DNA of 64,000 nt, taken from Pseudaeromonas paramecii. GTDB taxonomy: Bacteria; Pseudomonadota; Gammaproteobacteria; Enterobacterales; Aeromonadaceae. Made by a program: the position numbers and the translations under genes. Of this stretch, positions 44,783-53,770 are shown piece after piece. The stretch is taken from the NCBI RefSeq assembly GCF_039540575.1, contig NZ_BAABFC010000004.1:11810-75809 (forward strand), written 5' to 3'. How positions within the stretch are numbered: position 1 is the stretch's first letter; the number at the start of each line of letters is the position of its first letter. The notes under the pieces are model-generated. The model had not been told where the DNA came from. It worked only from the letters and a program-made list of their open reading frames with translations, and did no database searches.

Positions 44783-46186
44783 TTATGACAGATAGCCGAT
44801 GGTGTGAAATGCCATGACGCCGCGGCGCAGGAACTGAAACTCCAGCCGTGGTTCGTTAAAGGAGGGAGAAGTAAAGCGATGGACCTGAAATGCAGCCACG
44901 CCAAGTTGTTGTGGCGCGAAGAGATCGAAGCCGGCGCGGGCCAGCACCGCCTCGGGGACCACATAGTTCTGTTCCACCAGGCCCCAAAAGGTCCAGTCCT
45001 GCTCCACACACAACGCCAGCACCTTGTGTTGCGCCGCCTGAATACTCATGGCACCCAGGGTCGAGCCGACCAAGTTGCCGAGGGTGGCGCCGAGCAAGGG
45101 GATGGGGATCAACATCTGTCCCAGCATGGCGCCGCCGGAGCCCATCAACAAGGCGAGGGTATCGCGTGAGGTGTTGAACGCCAGCTCGCGACCGCTGATT
45201 TCGCCCCATGCGTAACGCCAGGAGTGCTCTAGCGAATTCAATGCCAGGGCGGTGGCCATGCCAATGGCGGCGGGTGGTGCGCTCTTCAGCGCAGGACCGA
45301 GCAGGCCCGACCTGCAACCACCTGTGATGATGGCCGCCATGCCACCGCGCAGTCCGGCGTTGGCCGACTGACCGACCAGCTGACGGGCCGCCGTCAACCA
45401 GGCGCGCTCATCGAGCTCGCCGGTGCGGTGGGCCTGGCGCAGCAGCCGGTACAGCAGAGGCGCGCTGCTCAAGGCGGCGCTGAAAGCCGCCGCATGCAGC
45501 GCCGCGCTGCCGGATTCGCGCAGCAGATCAGACCAGGCGATAAAGGCCTCCGTGGTCAGGCCGTACGCCTCGGCATCCAGCTCGCCATCACGTTGCAGAT
45601 CGGTCGCCAGCGCCTTGGCATCGCCTTCGGTCAGCGGCGTGGAGGTGACGCCATCCACCTCCAGCCGATCGCTGACGCTCTGCGCGGTATGCTGATTGGC
45701 GGCCGCCACGTCAGGCCGGGTGTCACGGTTGCGCGCCGCCTGGCGCTGGGCCTCGGCAATCACCTCCTGCAACTGGTCGGCCGGCACCACCTTCTGGCTG
45801 TCGTTATAGGCCGGATTGCCCAGTTGGCGTGCTGTCTCTTCGCCGGTCTTGTAATACTTCAACTCGGCATTGCGCCCTGTGGTCGCGTCGCCGTACTGCA
45901 CGTCCTGCCCGGTCTTGTTGTTGCCGGCGGCATTGGCCCAGATATCGGTGCGCCCCTTGGCGCGGGCGGCCACCTTCAGCGTTTCGGCATGCCAGACCTC
46001 GGCCAGATGGCCCTTGACGAAATTGACGTCCACATTGGCGCGTCGTTCGGCCTCCCGTTGCAGGGCGGCGATGGCTTCATCGAGGCTGGTCTGCACCTGG
46101 TCGACAAACGCCTCTGACAGGGTGGCGCCCTGATTGGCGGCCTGATCCCGGCTGGCGCGCCAGAAGGCGTCGGCAAATTCTCCCAT
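44783..46186 (-). CDS. Unknown protein: PD-(D/E)XK-like signature plus glycine-rich hydrophobic segments
   Basis: 467 residues. An N-terminal helical stretch (1-58) is followed by a region (59-115) with Glu63, Asp95 and Glu108-Leu-Lys110, spaced like a PD-(D/E)XK nuclease core (AEVWHAETL, GQDVQYGD, NAELKYYK). A helical middle (about 130-270) precedes three glycine/alanine-rich hydrophobic segments (about 280-318 and 343-382), and a C-terminal domain of about 85 residues is unlike anything I recognise. Second gene of a two-gene operon, 5 bp after the first. Nuclease and membrane roles are inferred from motifs only. Confidence 0.75.
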   Translation of the reverse strand: MGEFADAFWRASRDQAANQGATLSEAFVDQVQTSLDEAIAALQREAERRANVDVNFVKGHLAEVWHAETLKVAARAKGRTDIWANAAGNNKTGQDVQYGDATTGRNAELKYYKTGEETARQLGNPAYNDSQKVVPADQLQEVIAEAQRQAARNRDTRPDVAAANQHTAQSVSDRLEVDGVTSTPLTEGDAKALATDLQRDGELDAEAYGLTTEAFIAWSDLLRESGSAALHAAAFSAALSSAPLLYRLLRQAHRTGELDERAWLTAARQLVGQSANAGLRGGMAAIITGGCRSGLLGPALKSAPPAAIGMATALALNSLEHSWRYAWGEISGRELAFNTSRDTLALLMGSGGAMLGQMLIPIPLLGATLGNLVGSTLGAMSIQAAQHKVLALCVEQDWTFWGLVEQNYVVPEAVLARAGFDLFAPQQLGVAAFQVHRFTSPSFNEPRLEFQFLRRGVMAFHTIGYLS

Positions 46187-46191
46187 CGGGC

Positions 46192-46770
46192 TTAATCCTG
46201 CTCAGCGAACCAGTTATCCAGCTCGTTGGCGACAAACTGGTAGAGCGCCAGCTTGGTCTGTTCGCGGCGCAGTGCCTTGCGCGCTCGCTTGGCCTGCACC
46301 AATTGCACCAGCTGATAGCCCAGACTCCCCAGCAGACCGCCCAGCAGCGGCAACATAGGGTTAGCCAGAATGAATGCGGCGCCGATGGTGGCACCAGCAC
46401 TGAGGCCGCCGGATAATTTGCTGGCCTGGTACAGGCTGCGGCGCAGGGCATCAAAGGCGCTGGCCTGGGCCAGCTTGCCCTCACCAAACACCACCGCCTT
46501 GCTGCCGTCGAAGCCATAACAGGCACCCTGCTGGTTGACGATATGGTCGATCTGTTCGAGATAGATGCGGGAGTAGGGGTTCTCGTCACCATCGCCGAGG
46601 AAGATGACGTGACTGCGGCCCGATAGCGTCGGCAAGTTCTGCCGGTAGTGGGCTATGGTCCAGGCGGCGCTGTCGAAGCCATCCTGTTTCGAGATCTGGT
46701 GTTGCAAGGTAATGGCCAGTTGCTCGTAGATCTCGGGATAAACCACGATGACCTGCTTGTTGAATAACAT
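46192..46770 (-). CDS. Unknown protein: alpha/beta sensor-like domain with glycine-zipper membrane hairpin
   Basis: 192 residues. The N-terminal half (1-105) alternates strands and helices (QVIVVYPEIYEQL, SHVIFLGDGDENPYSRIY, KAVVFGEGKLAQ), suggesting a Rossmann-like fold. Residues about 118-155 form a glycine-rich hydrophobic hairpin (GGLSAGATIGAAF, LLGGLLGSLGYQL). The tail is basic then acidic. First gene of the operon with the 467-residue protein. The family is not recognised. Confidence 0.72.
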   Translation of the reverse strand: MLFNKQVIVVYPEIYEQLAITLQHQISKQDGFDSAAWTIAHYRQNLPTLSGRSHVIFLGDGDENPYSRIYLEQIDHIVNQQGACYGFDGSKAVVFGEGKLAQASAFDALRRSLYQASKLSGGLSAGATIGAAFILANPMLPLLGGLLGSLGYQLVQLVQAKRARKALRREQTKLALYQFVANELDNWFAEQD

Positions 46771-47028
46771 CCCGTACTCCCACCTCTGATGTTCTGCGCC
46801 CCGCCGGCGAGCTTGGTGCGACTGAACCCGACAGCCTTTGGGGTGTCAGGCTAACGCAACTGGCCAGCGGGAGAAATGGGAACCCGTTAAAAATCAACAG
46901 CCGCTTACGTTTATTCAATGATTGGATGGCCGATGTCATAGGCGCAGATACCGGCTTGGCAAAGTGGGGCAGCCTGCCCCCTCCCAGCCTCCCCCTGGGC
47001 AGGGGGAGAAGACCCGAGTGCGCGGCGC

Positions 47029-48015
47029 CTAGCGGGTGGTCTCCCGCCAGATCGGCTGCAACGGGAAGATCTGCTGGCGGGGGAAGTGATCCGCCGGGCC
47101 CTGCAGGCGGTGCAGTATGTGCTGCACCATCAGCTGCTGGGGCTGGCGGAAGGTGGTGAGGCGGTAGCTGTGCCAGCTGGCCTGCTCGATGTCGTCGAAG
47201 CCGATGAGGGCCAGATCGGCGGGCACCCGCACCCCGCGCCGGCGCAGGGCATCGAGAAAGCCGCAGGCCAGCAGGTCGGTGACGCAGAAGACGCCGTCCG
47301 GCAGCGCGGTCAGCGCCTCCCCCAGGGCCAGGCCGGTGGCGTAGGAGGTGTCGCCCTGCTTGAGCACCCGCACGTCGAGCCCCGCCGCCTGGGCCGCCGC
47401 GACGAAACCCTGCTCCCGGGCCACCAGCCCCACGGAGCCCACGTTGGAGCTCACCACCGCCACCTGCTGGCAACCCTGGGCCTTGAGCATCTGTAACGCC
47501 AGGGCGGCGGCGCCGCGGTTGTCCAGGCAGAGGTTCTCCGCCAGGGGATGGTCGTAGTTGCGGTTCACCAGTATCACCCGCTGGCCATTGGCCAGGCACT
47601 GGTCGATCAGGGCGCCGCTGGGCTGGCCGGAGAGGATGATGGAGGCCTCGGCACGAAACTGCAGGGTCTGGGTCAGGGCCGCCGCCACGCCGTCGGCATC
47701 CCCCTTGGTGTTGATCACCATGGCCACCTTGTCGAGGCGCTGCAGCTCCCGGGTCAGCAGATCCAGCATGCTGGCCTGGAAGGGGGTGCTGATGTCGGTG
47801 GTGATGAGGCAAACGATATGGCTGTCATGGTGTAGACAGCGGGCCAGGTGGTTGACGTGATACCCCAGATCCTCGGCGGCCGCCAGCACCTTGGCCCGGG
47901 TGGCCGGCGACACGCTGGCCCCGGCGGTGAAGGTGCGGGAGACCGCCGAGCGGGAGACCCCCGCCCGCTCCGCCACCTGCTGGGCGCTGACAAACTGCCT
48001 GCGAACTGCCGTCAT
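47029..48015 (-). CDS. LacI-family transcriptional regulator
   Basis: 328 residues: N-terminal HTH with AQQVAERAGVSRSAVSRTF and hinge LGYHVNHLAR, then a periplasmic-binding-like effector domain. Such proteins repress sugar or sugar-phosphate uptake genes. No operon target lies beside it; the import/phosphatase run ending at 40294, beyond the island, is a candidate. Upstream gene (DUF945-like) is in the same direction, 10 bp away. Confidence 0.88.
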   Translation of the reverse strand: MTAVRRQFVSAQQVAERAGVSRSAVSRTFTAGASVSPATRAKVLAAAEDLGYHVNHLARCLHHDSHIVCLITTDISTPFQASMLDLLTRELQRLDKVAMVINTKGDADGVAAALTQTLQFRAEASIILSGQPSGALIDQCLANGQRVILVNRNYDHPLAENLCLDNRGAAALALQMLKAQGCQQVAVVSSNVGSVGLVAREQGFVAAAQAAGLDVRVLKQGDTSYATGLALGEALTALPDGVFCVTDLLACGFLDALRRRGVRVPADLALIGFDDIEQASWHSYRLTTFRQPQQLMVQHILHRLQGPADHFPRQQIFPLQPIWRETTR

Positions 48016-48025
48016 GGGGTCGTCC

Positions 48026-49345
48026 TCACCACTGAATGGCGTTGCCGTTGGCCGACAGCTTGCCGTTCACCACCCGCAGCCGGCTGTTGAGCACACCCGC
48101 CTGATCGGTGACATAGCCGGCATCCTGCATGGCCAGCAGGGTGCCGCTGTCCGTCACCATGGGCGCCAGGCTGGCATCCGCCTCCAGCTCCAGCACCCCC
48201 TGCAACAGGGAGCGGAAGGAGGCGATGTCGGTGAGGGAGGCCATGTCGAAGGGCCGGGAGGTGACCTCGCCACTGGCCTTGAGCCGGCCGTTGTCCAGCT
48301 GCAGATGGAAGGGCTCCAGGTGCAGCTGGAACCCGGAACGGGTCACCCGGTTGAGGGCCGCCAGCCAGACGGGCCGCTGATCGAAGCGGGTCAGGGCGCT
48401 TTGCAGCAGGGCCTGATAACCCTGCACGTCTATGCCCCCCAGGGCCAGCCCCAGATCCAGCTGCTCCAGGGTGTAGCGCCGACTGCCCTGCTGCAGCACC
48501 CCGGCCGCCAGCCGACCCTGGCCGTTGAGATCCACCACCGACTGCAGGCCGTGCTTGTTGGCGGAGAGGCCGAAGGTAAAGTCCGCCCCCGCCAGCTCCA
48601 GCCGTTCATCGGCCCTTAAGCGCAGCAGCTGGGCCAGTTGGCTGGCACAGCGGGTCAACCGCCATTCGCCCGCCTGATGCATCAGGGCCAGCTCGCCCTG
48701 CCATTGGCTCAGCAGCAGGCGGTCGTCCCCCTGATCCAGGGTCAGCTCGGCCAGTTGCCAGGCCAGTTGCCGGCCGTCTTGTCCGTCCGGCTGCCAGTCC
48801 AGCGCCAGGCTATCCAGGGTCAGGGCGCCGTCATCCAGTTGCAGGCGGCCACCGGGCCAGCTGAGAGCCAGCCGGCCATCCTGCCCCCAGCCGTCGCCCC
48901 AGCTCAGCTGGGGCTCCTGGATCTGTAGCAGGCCCTGATCCCGCAGCTGCCCCAGGGTGCCCCGGGTGACCTGTACACGGGCCTGATGACGCACCCGGCC
49001 GGGCAGCACCCGGCTGTCGATGGTCACATACAGCTCCAGCGGGCCCAGCTGGGCCAGTTGCGCGTTGAGATCCGGTTGGGGTGGCAGCCCCAGCAGAGTG
49101 GGCAGGGCACCCCCGTCCAGCAAGGAGAGGTGCAGCTCGCCGCGCTGATGGAACAAGCCGCTGTCGAGGGTCAGCCAGGTGGCGCCGCTGCGGGCCGGGG
49201 CGTTGAGCTGGCTCAGCCACTGGGCCCGGGCCGACGCCAGCTGCTGCCCGGTGTAGAGGGTGGCGAGCAAAAACAGCAGGCAGGCCGCCAGCAGGCCGGC
49301 CAGCAAACGGCCGTATCGTTTCAACAATGAGTTCATCGCTTCCAT
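48026..49345 (-). CDS. YdgA-like DUF945 family protein
   Basis: 439 residues from ATG 49345; an ATG three codons later is equally possible, and the frame is open 38 codons further upstream. One N-terminal membrane anchor (LLAGLLAACLLFLLATLYTG), then a long beta-rich periplasmic domain with repeated LxLxxL patterns as in YdgA. Function unknown. Continues into the LacI gene on the same strand. Confidence 0.75.
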   Translation of the reverse strand: MEAMNSLLKRYGRLLAGLLAACLLFLLATLYTGQQLASARAQWLSQLNAPARSGATWLTLDSGLFHQRGELHLSLLDGGALPTLLGLPPQPDLNAQLAQLGPLELYVTIDSRVLPGRVRHQARVQVTRGTLGQLRDQGLLQIQEPQLSWGDGWGQDGRLALSWPGGRLQLDDGALTLDSLALDWQPDGQDGRQLAWQLAELTLDQGDDRLLLSQWQGELALMHQAGEWRLTRCASQLAQLLRLRADERLELAGADFTFGLSANKHGLQSVVDLNGQGRLAAGVLQQGSRRYTLEQLDLGLALGGIDVQGYQALLQSALTRFDQRPVWLAALNRVTRSGFQLHLEPFHLQLDNGRLKASGEVTSRPFDMASLTDIASFRSLLQGVLELEADASLAPMVTDSGTLLAMQDAGYVTDQAGVLNSRLRVVNGKLSANGNAIQW

Positions 49346-49462
49346 GCCAAGAGTGTCCCTGTCGGGTTGGCGCCAAGAATGCGGCAGAACGATGACAGTT
49401 TGATGAATTCGGCCAGGAGGGAGCTGGATGGCCCCCGATGCGAGGCTGGTGCGGAACAAGAT

Positions 49463-49485
49463 AAAAGGGCCCGCGCTGCGGGCCC
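49463..49485 (-). terminator. Terminator after the chemoreceptor gene
   Basis: GGGCCCGC/GCGGGCCC stem, followed on the minus strand by TTTTATCTT. Confidence 0.75.
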
Positions 49486-49489
49486 CGGG

Positions 49490-50809
49490 TTAATGGTGCA
49501 GTTGCTGGGTCACCTGGCTGATGGCCGCCTCCAGGGCCTGGGCGTCCTGCTGTATGGTGCTGATGACGCCGCCGGCCTGTTGCACCAGGGCCACCCCCTG
49601 CTCGGCCCGGCCATGGTTCTCCTCCATGCCGGTCACCGCCGCCTGGGTCAGAGCCTGGTTGTCCTTCACCACCTGGACTATCTCCTCGGTGGCCCGGCTG
49701 GTGTGGGCCGCCAGGTTGCGCACCTCGTCGGCCACCACCGCAAAGCCGCGGCCCAGCTCGCCGGCCCGGGCCGCCTCGATGGCGGCGTTGAGCGCCAGCA
49801 GGTTGGTCTGATCGGCGATGCCGCGAATGGTGCCCACTATGTTGCTGATCTGATCCGACTGCTTGTGCAGCGCCAGGATCTGGCCGCGGGTCTGCTCCAG
49901 TTCGGCGGCTATGGTCTCCATCATGGCCACGCTCTGGCTCACCACCTGTCGCCCCTGTTCGGCACTCTGGCTGGTCTGGCTGGCCGATGCATAGGCCTGC
50001 TGAGCCGCCTCCCGCTCCCGCAGGTTGCGCTCCACCTGCTCGGTCACCTCGCTGGCAAACTTCACCACCTGGCTGACCTTGCCCGCCGGATCGAAGACGG
50101 GGTTGTAGGTGGCCCGCAGCCACACCACCCGGCCGTGCTTGTCCAGCCGTTCGAACAGGCCGGAGACGTACTCGCCGCGCCGCAGCCGCTCCCAGAACGG
50201 CTCGTATTCGGCGCTGGCCTGCTGGGCGGCGGTACAGAAGATCCGGTGGGACTGGCCCTTGAGCTCCCCCAGGCTGTAGCCCATCACCTGCAAAAAGTTG
50301 TCGTTGGCCTGCAGCACCTGACCCGTCGGGCTGAAGCTGATCACCGCCATGGAGCGGTTGATGGCGCTCACCAGGGCCTGTTGGTACTGGGCGGTCTCGA
50401 TACGTGCCGTGATGTCGGAGGCCAGCTTGAGGATGCGCACCACCCGCCCCGTCTCGTCCTTCACCGGAATGTAGCTGGCCTCCAGCCACACCACCTCGCC
50501 GCCGCGGGTCAGCCGCTGGAACTTGTCGGTGAGGCTCTCGCCCCGAGCCAGCCGTGGCCAGAACTGCTGATAGGCGGTGCTGGCGGCGTATTCCGGCAGA
50601 CAGAAGAGCCTGTGATGCTGGCCCAACAGATCCGCCAGGCTGTAACCCATCAATGCCAGGAAACGGTCGTTGGCGCTGAGTATCTCGCCCTGGGGACTGA
50701 ACTCGATGCAGGCCATGGCCTGCCGGATGCCGTCCAGGCTGGCGGCCAGCTGATTGCGCTCCTGGCGCAGCTGCTGCAGCTGCTGTTTGAGGCGTTTGAT
50801 ACCGAACAT
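49490..50809 (-). CDS. Soluble methyl-accepting chemotaxis protein with two PAS domains (BdlA/Aer-like)
   Basis: 439 residues without transmembrane helix. PAS1 about 25-130, PAS2 about 147-255 (both with NGYSLxELxGQ-type cores: MGYSLADLLGQHHRLF, MGYSLGELKGQSHRIF), then an MCP signalling domain with the tip ADQTNLLALNAAIEAARAGE. Likely senses redox, oxygen or an internal ligand. Resembles BdlA, which links PAS sensing to biofilm dispersal in Pseudomonas; equivalence is inference. Confidence 0.9.
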   Translation of the reverse strand: MFGIKRLKQQLQQLRQERNQLAASLDGIRQAMACIEFSPQGEILSANDRFLALMGYSLADLLGQHHRLFCLPEYAASTAYQQFWPRLARGESLTDKFQRLTRGGEVVWLEASYIPVKDETGRVVRILKLASDITARIETAQYQQALVSAINRSMAVISFSPTGQVLQANDNFLQVMGYSLGELKGQSHRIFCTAAQQASAEYEPFWERLRRGEYVSGLFERLDKHGRVVWLRATYNPVFDPAGKVSQVVKFASEVTEQVERNLREREAAQQAYASASQTSQSAEQGRQVVSQSVAMMETIAAELEQTRGQILALHKQSDQISNIVGTIRGIADQTNLLALNAAIEAARAGELGRGFAVVADEVRNLAAHTSRATEEIVQVVKDNQALTQAAVTGMEENHGRAEQGVALVQQAGGVISTIQQDAQALEAAISQVTQQLHH

Positions 50810-50936
50810 GACTCCTCCAAATGATGTGGCGGGCTCCGCCTAAGCATGGCCCAGCCGGGAACTATACGCCTTCGAGACACGGGTTGCGCCAGTGGCCCAG
50901 ATGAGGGCGTTGCGCGGGCTTGCTGCCACCGACGGC

Positions 50937-52061
50937 CTAGTCGCCCCAGGCCAGATCCAGCCACACCAGGCGGTGATCCGAGCTACGGGAGCCCCGCTGG
51001 CGCCCCCGTGCGTCGGCGATCCACTCCCAGCCCGGCTCGTCCGGCGCGGGCCAGAAGACGCCGCCGTCCAGCACGGCGAGATCGGCGCTGGGCAGCACAT
51101 AGTCGAGGCGCAGCGGCAGTATGTGGGTCCAGGTGGCGGGCTCCCCCACCCGCCAGATGGGATGCTGCTGCTTGGCATAGTGCAGGGCGCCGCGGGATTT
51201 GGGCACCTGGGCCCCCAGGGCCGCCGCGGCATTGAGTCTGGGGTGGCGCAGCAGCCCCAGGATGGCGGCCTTGTTGCCCTCGCCCGCCGCCGGATCGTTG
51301 TTGAGATCCCCCAACAGCACGAAAGACGCCCCCGCCGCCAGGCCGCCGCGACCGCCCTGGTCATCCACCAGCCAGGGAGCGTCATCCAGGTAGTGCTGCC
51401 ACAGGCGGATCTCGTCGGCGTTGCGCAGCCAGTTGCGCCGCTCGGCGCCGTCAAACACCGGCGGTGTGGGATGGCTGAGCAGCAGATGCAGCACCCGCTC
51501 CCCCACCTGCACCGGCAGATCCAGGTGATTCTTGGAGGAGAGCGGCAGCAGGGCGCGGGCCGCCGGGCTGTAGTAATCCGCCAGGCCGGAGCCAGGCTCG
51601 GCATCCGGCAGCCGGGCGCCGGGGATAGAAGCCCAGGGCAGGTGGGCGAAGCTGCGCACCCGCGCCTCCAGCAAGGGGTAACGTGAGAGCAGCACCATGG
51701 CGTACTGGCCGGGGAAGTCGCCAAAGCCCAGGCCGTCGCCGGGCAGGCTGAGCCGGCCGTCACCGTCCAGATCCACAGGCGCCAGCTGCCCCGTGTTGCA
51801 GGGCACCCGATAGCGGTAGGGATAGAGCAGCGGGCCGCCCTGTTCGTCGCTCACCGCCAGATAGTGTTGGCAGAAGTGATCCAGCGCCTCGGCCTCGCCG
51901 TTATGGTCAAACTCGTTGAGCAACAGCAGATCTGGGCGCACCCGCCGCACCATGGCCGCCACCCGCCGGATCTGGGGCGCACCGGCGTGCAGATCGGCGA
52001 GCAGCTGGCCGGCCTTGGGCCGGCTGAGGCTGATGTTGAAACTGGCGACCCGCAGGGGCAT
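50937..52061 (-). CDS. Endonuclease/exonuclease/phosphatase-family protein
   Basis: 374 residues of the EEP (DNase I-like) fold: VASFNISLSRP, LLLLNEFDHN (metal-binding Glu), LLGDLNNDP and the C-terminal SSDHRLVWLDLA. Members include phosphodiesterases and phosphatases. No signal peptide was seen at this start. Three bases separate it from rhtB upstream. Confidence 0.85.
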   Translation of the reverse strand: MPLRVASFNISLSRPKAGQLLADLHAGAPQIRRVAAMVRRVRPDLLLLNEFDHNGEAEALDHFCQHYLAVSDEQGGPLLYPYRYRVPCNTGQLAPVDLDGDGRLSLPGDGLGFGDFPGQYAMVLLSRYPLLEARVRSFAHLPWASIPGARLPDAEPGSGLADYYSPAARALLPLSSKNHLDLPVQVGERVLHLLLSHPTPPVFDGAERRNWLRNADEIRLWQHYLDDAPWLVDDQGGRGGLAAGASFVLLGDLNNDPAAGEGNKAAILGLLRHPRLNAAAALGAQVPKSRGALHYAKQQHPIWRVGEPATWTHILPLRLDYVLPSADLAVLDGGVFWPAPDEPGWEWIADARGRQRGSRSSDHRLVWLDLAWGD

Positions 52062-52064
52062 GAG

Positions 52065-52670
52065 TTAGCGGCTGGCCCCCGCCAGGGTGACCCCGGCCGC
52101 CATGAACAGGCTGCCGAATACCCGGTTCTGCAGCCGCTGACGGGCCGGCGTGGTGATGATCCGCATCAGGGGCACCGCCAGGGTGGCATAGCCCACCATC
52201 ACCAGGGCATCCACCAGCAGGCAGGTGCCCCCCAGGATCAGGCACTGGGACCAGAGGGGATAGTCGGTGTGGATGAACTGGGGGAACAGGGCCACCAGAA
52301 ATAGGATGGTCTTGGGGTTGGTGAGGTTCACCAGCACCGCCGGCCAGAACAGCATGGGCTTGGCGGCACCGGCCTGCATCGCCTGCACAGGCGCGCGCCA
52401 CTGCTTCCAGCCCAGCCAGACGAGATACGCCGCGCCACACCACTTGATGATCTCGAACAGCAGCAGGGAGCGGGCCAGCAGGGCACCCAGCCCCACCCCG
52501 GCCAACAGCAGGTGACACAGCAGCCCCAGCTGCAGCCCGGCGATGGACGGCAGGGCGCTGCGCACCCCGTGACGCACCACGGTTCCCATGGTGTTGAGGG
52601 CGCCGGCGCCGGGGAACAGGCTGAACAACAGGGTGGTGACCAGGAAGGCCAGCCAGACACTCAAACTCAT
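52065..52670 (-). CDS. rhtB: Homoserine/homoserine-lactone exporter RhtB (LysE family)
   Basis: 201 residues from MSLSVWLAFLVTTLL at 52670 with GAGGAG upstream. Six helices; SLFPGAGALNTM, IKWCGAAYLVWLGWKQWRA, NLTNPKTILFLVALFPQF and FGSLFMAAG align well with E. coli RhtB. It lies 10 bp after menA on the same strand. Confidence 0.85.
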   Translation of the reverse strand: MSLSVWLAFLVTTLLFSLFPGAGALNTMGTVVRHGVRSALPSIAGLQLGLLCHLLLAGVGLGALLARSLLLFEIIKWCGAAYLVWLGWKQWRAPVQAMQAGAAKPMLFWPAVLVNLTNPKTILFLVALFPQFIHTDYPLWSQCLILGGTCLLVDALVMVGYATLAVPLMRIITTPARQRLQNRVFGSLFMAAGVTLAGASR

Positions 52671-52680
52671 GATGAGCTCC

Positions 52681-53589
52681 TCAAGCCAGGGCAAAGCCCA
52701 GGGCCAACAGCAGGTTGAAGAAGAAGCTGCCCAGGGCGGTGGCCTTCAACTGGCCATTGAGCACCCCGGGATCCCGACTATGCTGCACCACCCAGGTCAC
52801 CCGCAGCAAGGGGCCGTAGGCCAACAGGCACAAGGCCGGCCAGGGTGAGGGCTCGAACAGGCCGATAAAGGCCGCCACGCAGCCCCCGGCCCCCAGGATC
52901 AGCAGCCAGTGGTAGCGGCGGGCCCGCGCCTCCCCCAGCCGCACCGCCAGGGTGCGCTTGCCGCTGGCCTCGTCGGTGGCCAGATCCCGGATGTTGTTGA
53001 TGTTGAGCACGGCGGTGGCCAGCAGGCCGCAGCCGGTGGCGGGCAGCAGCAGGGGCCAGCTCAGCTGGTGGGTGAACAGGTAAAAGGAGCCCACCACCCC
53101 CAGCAGGCCGAAGAACAGGAACACAGAGAGATCCCCCAGCCCGCGGTAGCCGTAGGGGCGCCGCCCCACCGTGTAGGTCACCGCCGCCACCAGGGCCAGG
53201 GCGCCGAAGCCGATGAAGGCAAGGAAGGCCGGCCAGTCGTCGGCAAAGGCGCGCCACAAGAGCGCCAGCCCGCTCACCACCGCCAGGCCGCCGGTGGCCA
53301 GCATGCCGAGGCGCATCTGCGACCGGCTGATGAGGCCGCTCACCACGGCCCGGGTGGGGCCCACCCGATCGGCGTTGTCGGCACCGGAGACGGCATCGCC
53401 ATAGTCGTTGGCCAGGTTGGAGAGGATCTGCAGCAGGATGGCGGTGAGCAGGGTCAGGCCGAACAGGGGCCAGTCGAAGGCGCCGGCCTGGGCCGCCAGA
53501 CCACCGCCCAGCAGCACGGAGGCACAGGCCAGGGGCAGGGTGCGCAGGCGGGCCGCCAGCACCCAGGCGCCAATCGAGGATGATGTCAT
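52681..53589 (-). CDS. menA: 1,4-dihydroxy-2-naphthoate polyprenyltransferase MenA
   Basis: 302 residues from ATG 53589; an upstream TTG eight codons earlier is less likely. UbiA-family prenyltransferase with NLANDYGDAVSGADNADR (first Asp-rich motif) and NNIRDLATDEASGKRTLA (second motif); eight to nine helices. Prenylates DHNA to demethylmenaquinone. Divergent from menF, 181 bp apart. Confidence 0.95.
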   Translation of the reverse strand: MTSSSIGAWVLAARLRTLPLACASVLLGGGLAAQAGAFDWPLFGLTLLTAILLQILSNLANDYGDAVSGADNADRVGPTRAVVSGLISRSQMRLGMLATGGLAVVSGLALLWRAFADDWPAFLAFIGFGALALVAAVTYTVGRRPYGYRGLGDLSVFLFFGLLGVVGSFYLFTHQLSWPLLLPATGCGLLATAVLNINNIRDLATDEASGKRTLAVRLGEARARRYHWLLILGAGGCVAAFIGLFEPSPWPALCLLAYGPLLRVTWVVQHSRDPGVLNGQLKATALGSFFFNLLLALGFALA

Positions 53590-53770
53590 CAGCAGGGGCT
53601 CCGTCGGGATCAAGATCGTTTACCCTCCCGCCGCCACGCCCTATACTGGGCCCCATTCAAGCCGGCCCGGGAGGGGACAGCGTAGGGGCTGTACTATACC
53701 GGATGCTGGTCTCTTTTGGCAGTTCCGGCGCCCTCGCCAGCCCGGTCAAAGACTCTGGATAGCAACCCCC

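Noticed and set aside
46926..47028. Terminator-like GC-rich repeats before the LacI gene stop
   Set aside because: Complementary CCCCC/GGGGG runs exist, but without a T-tract or clean stem.
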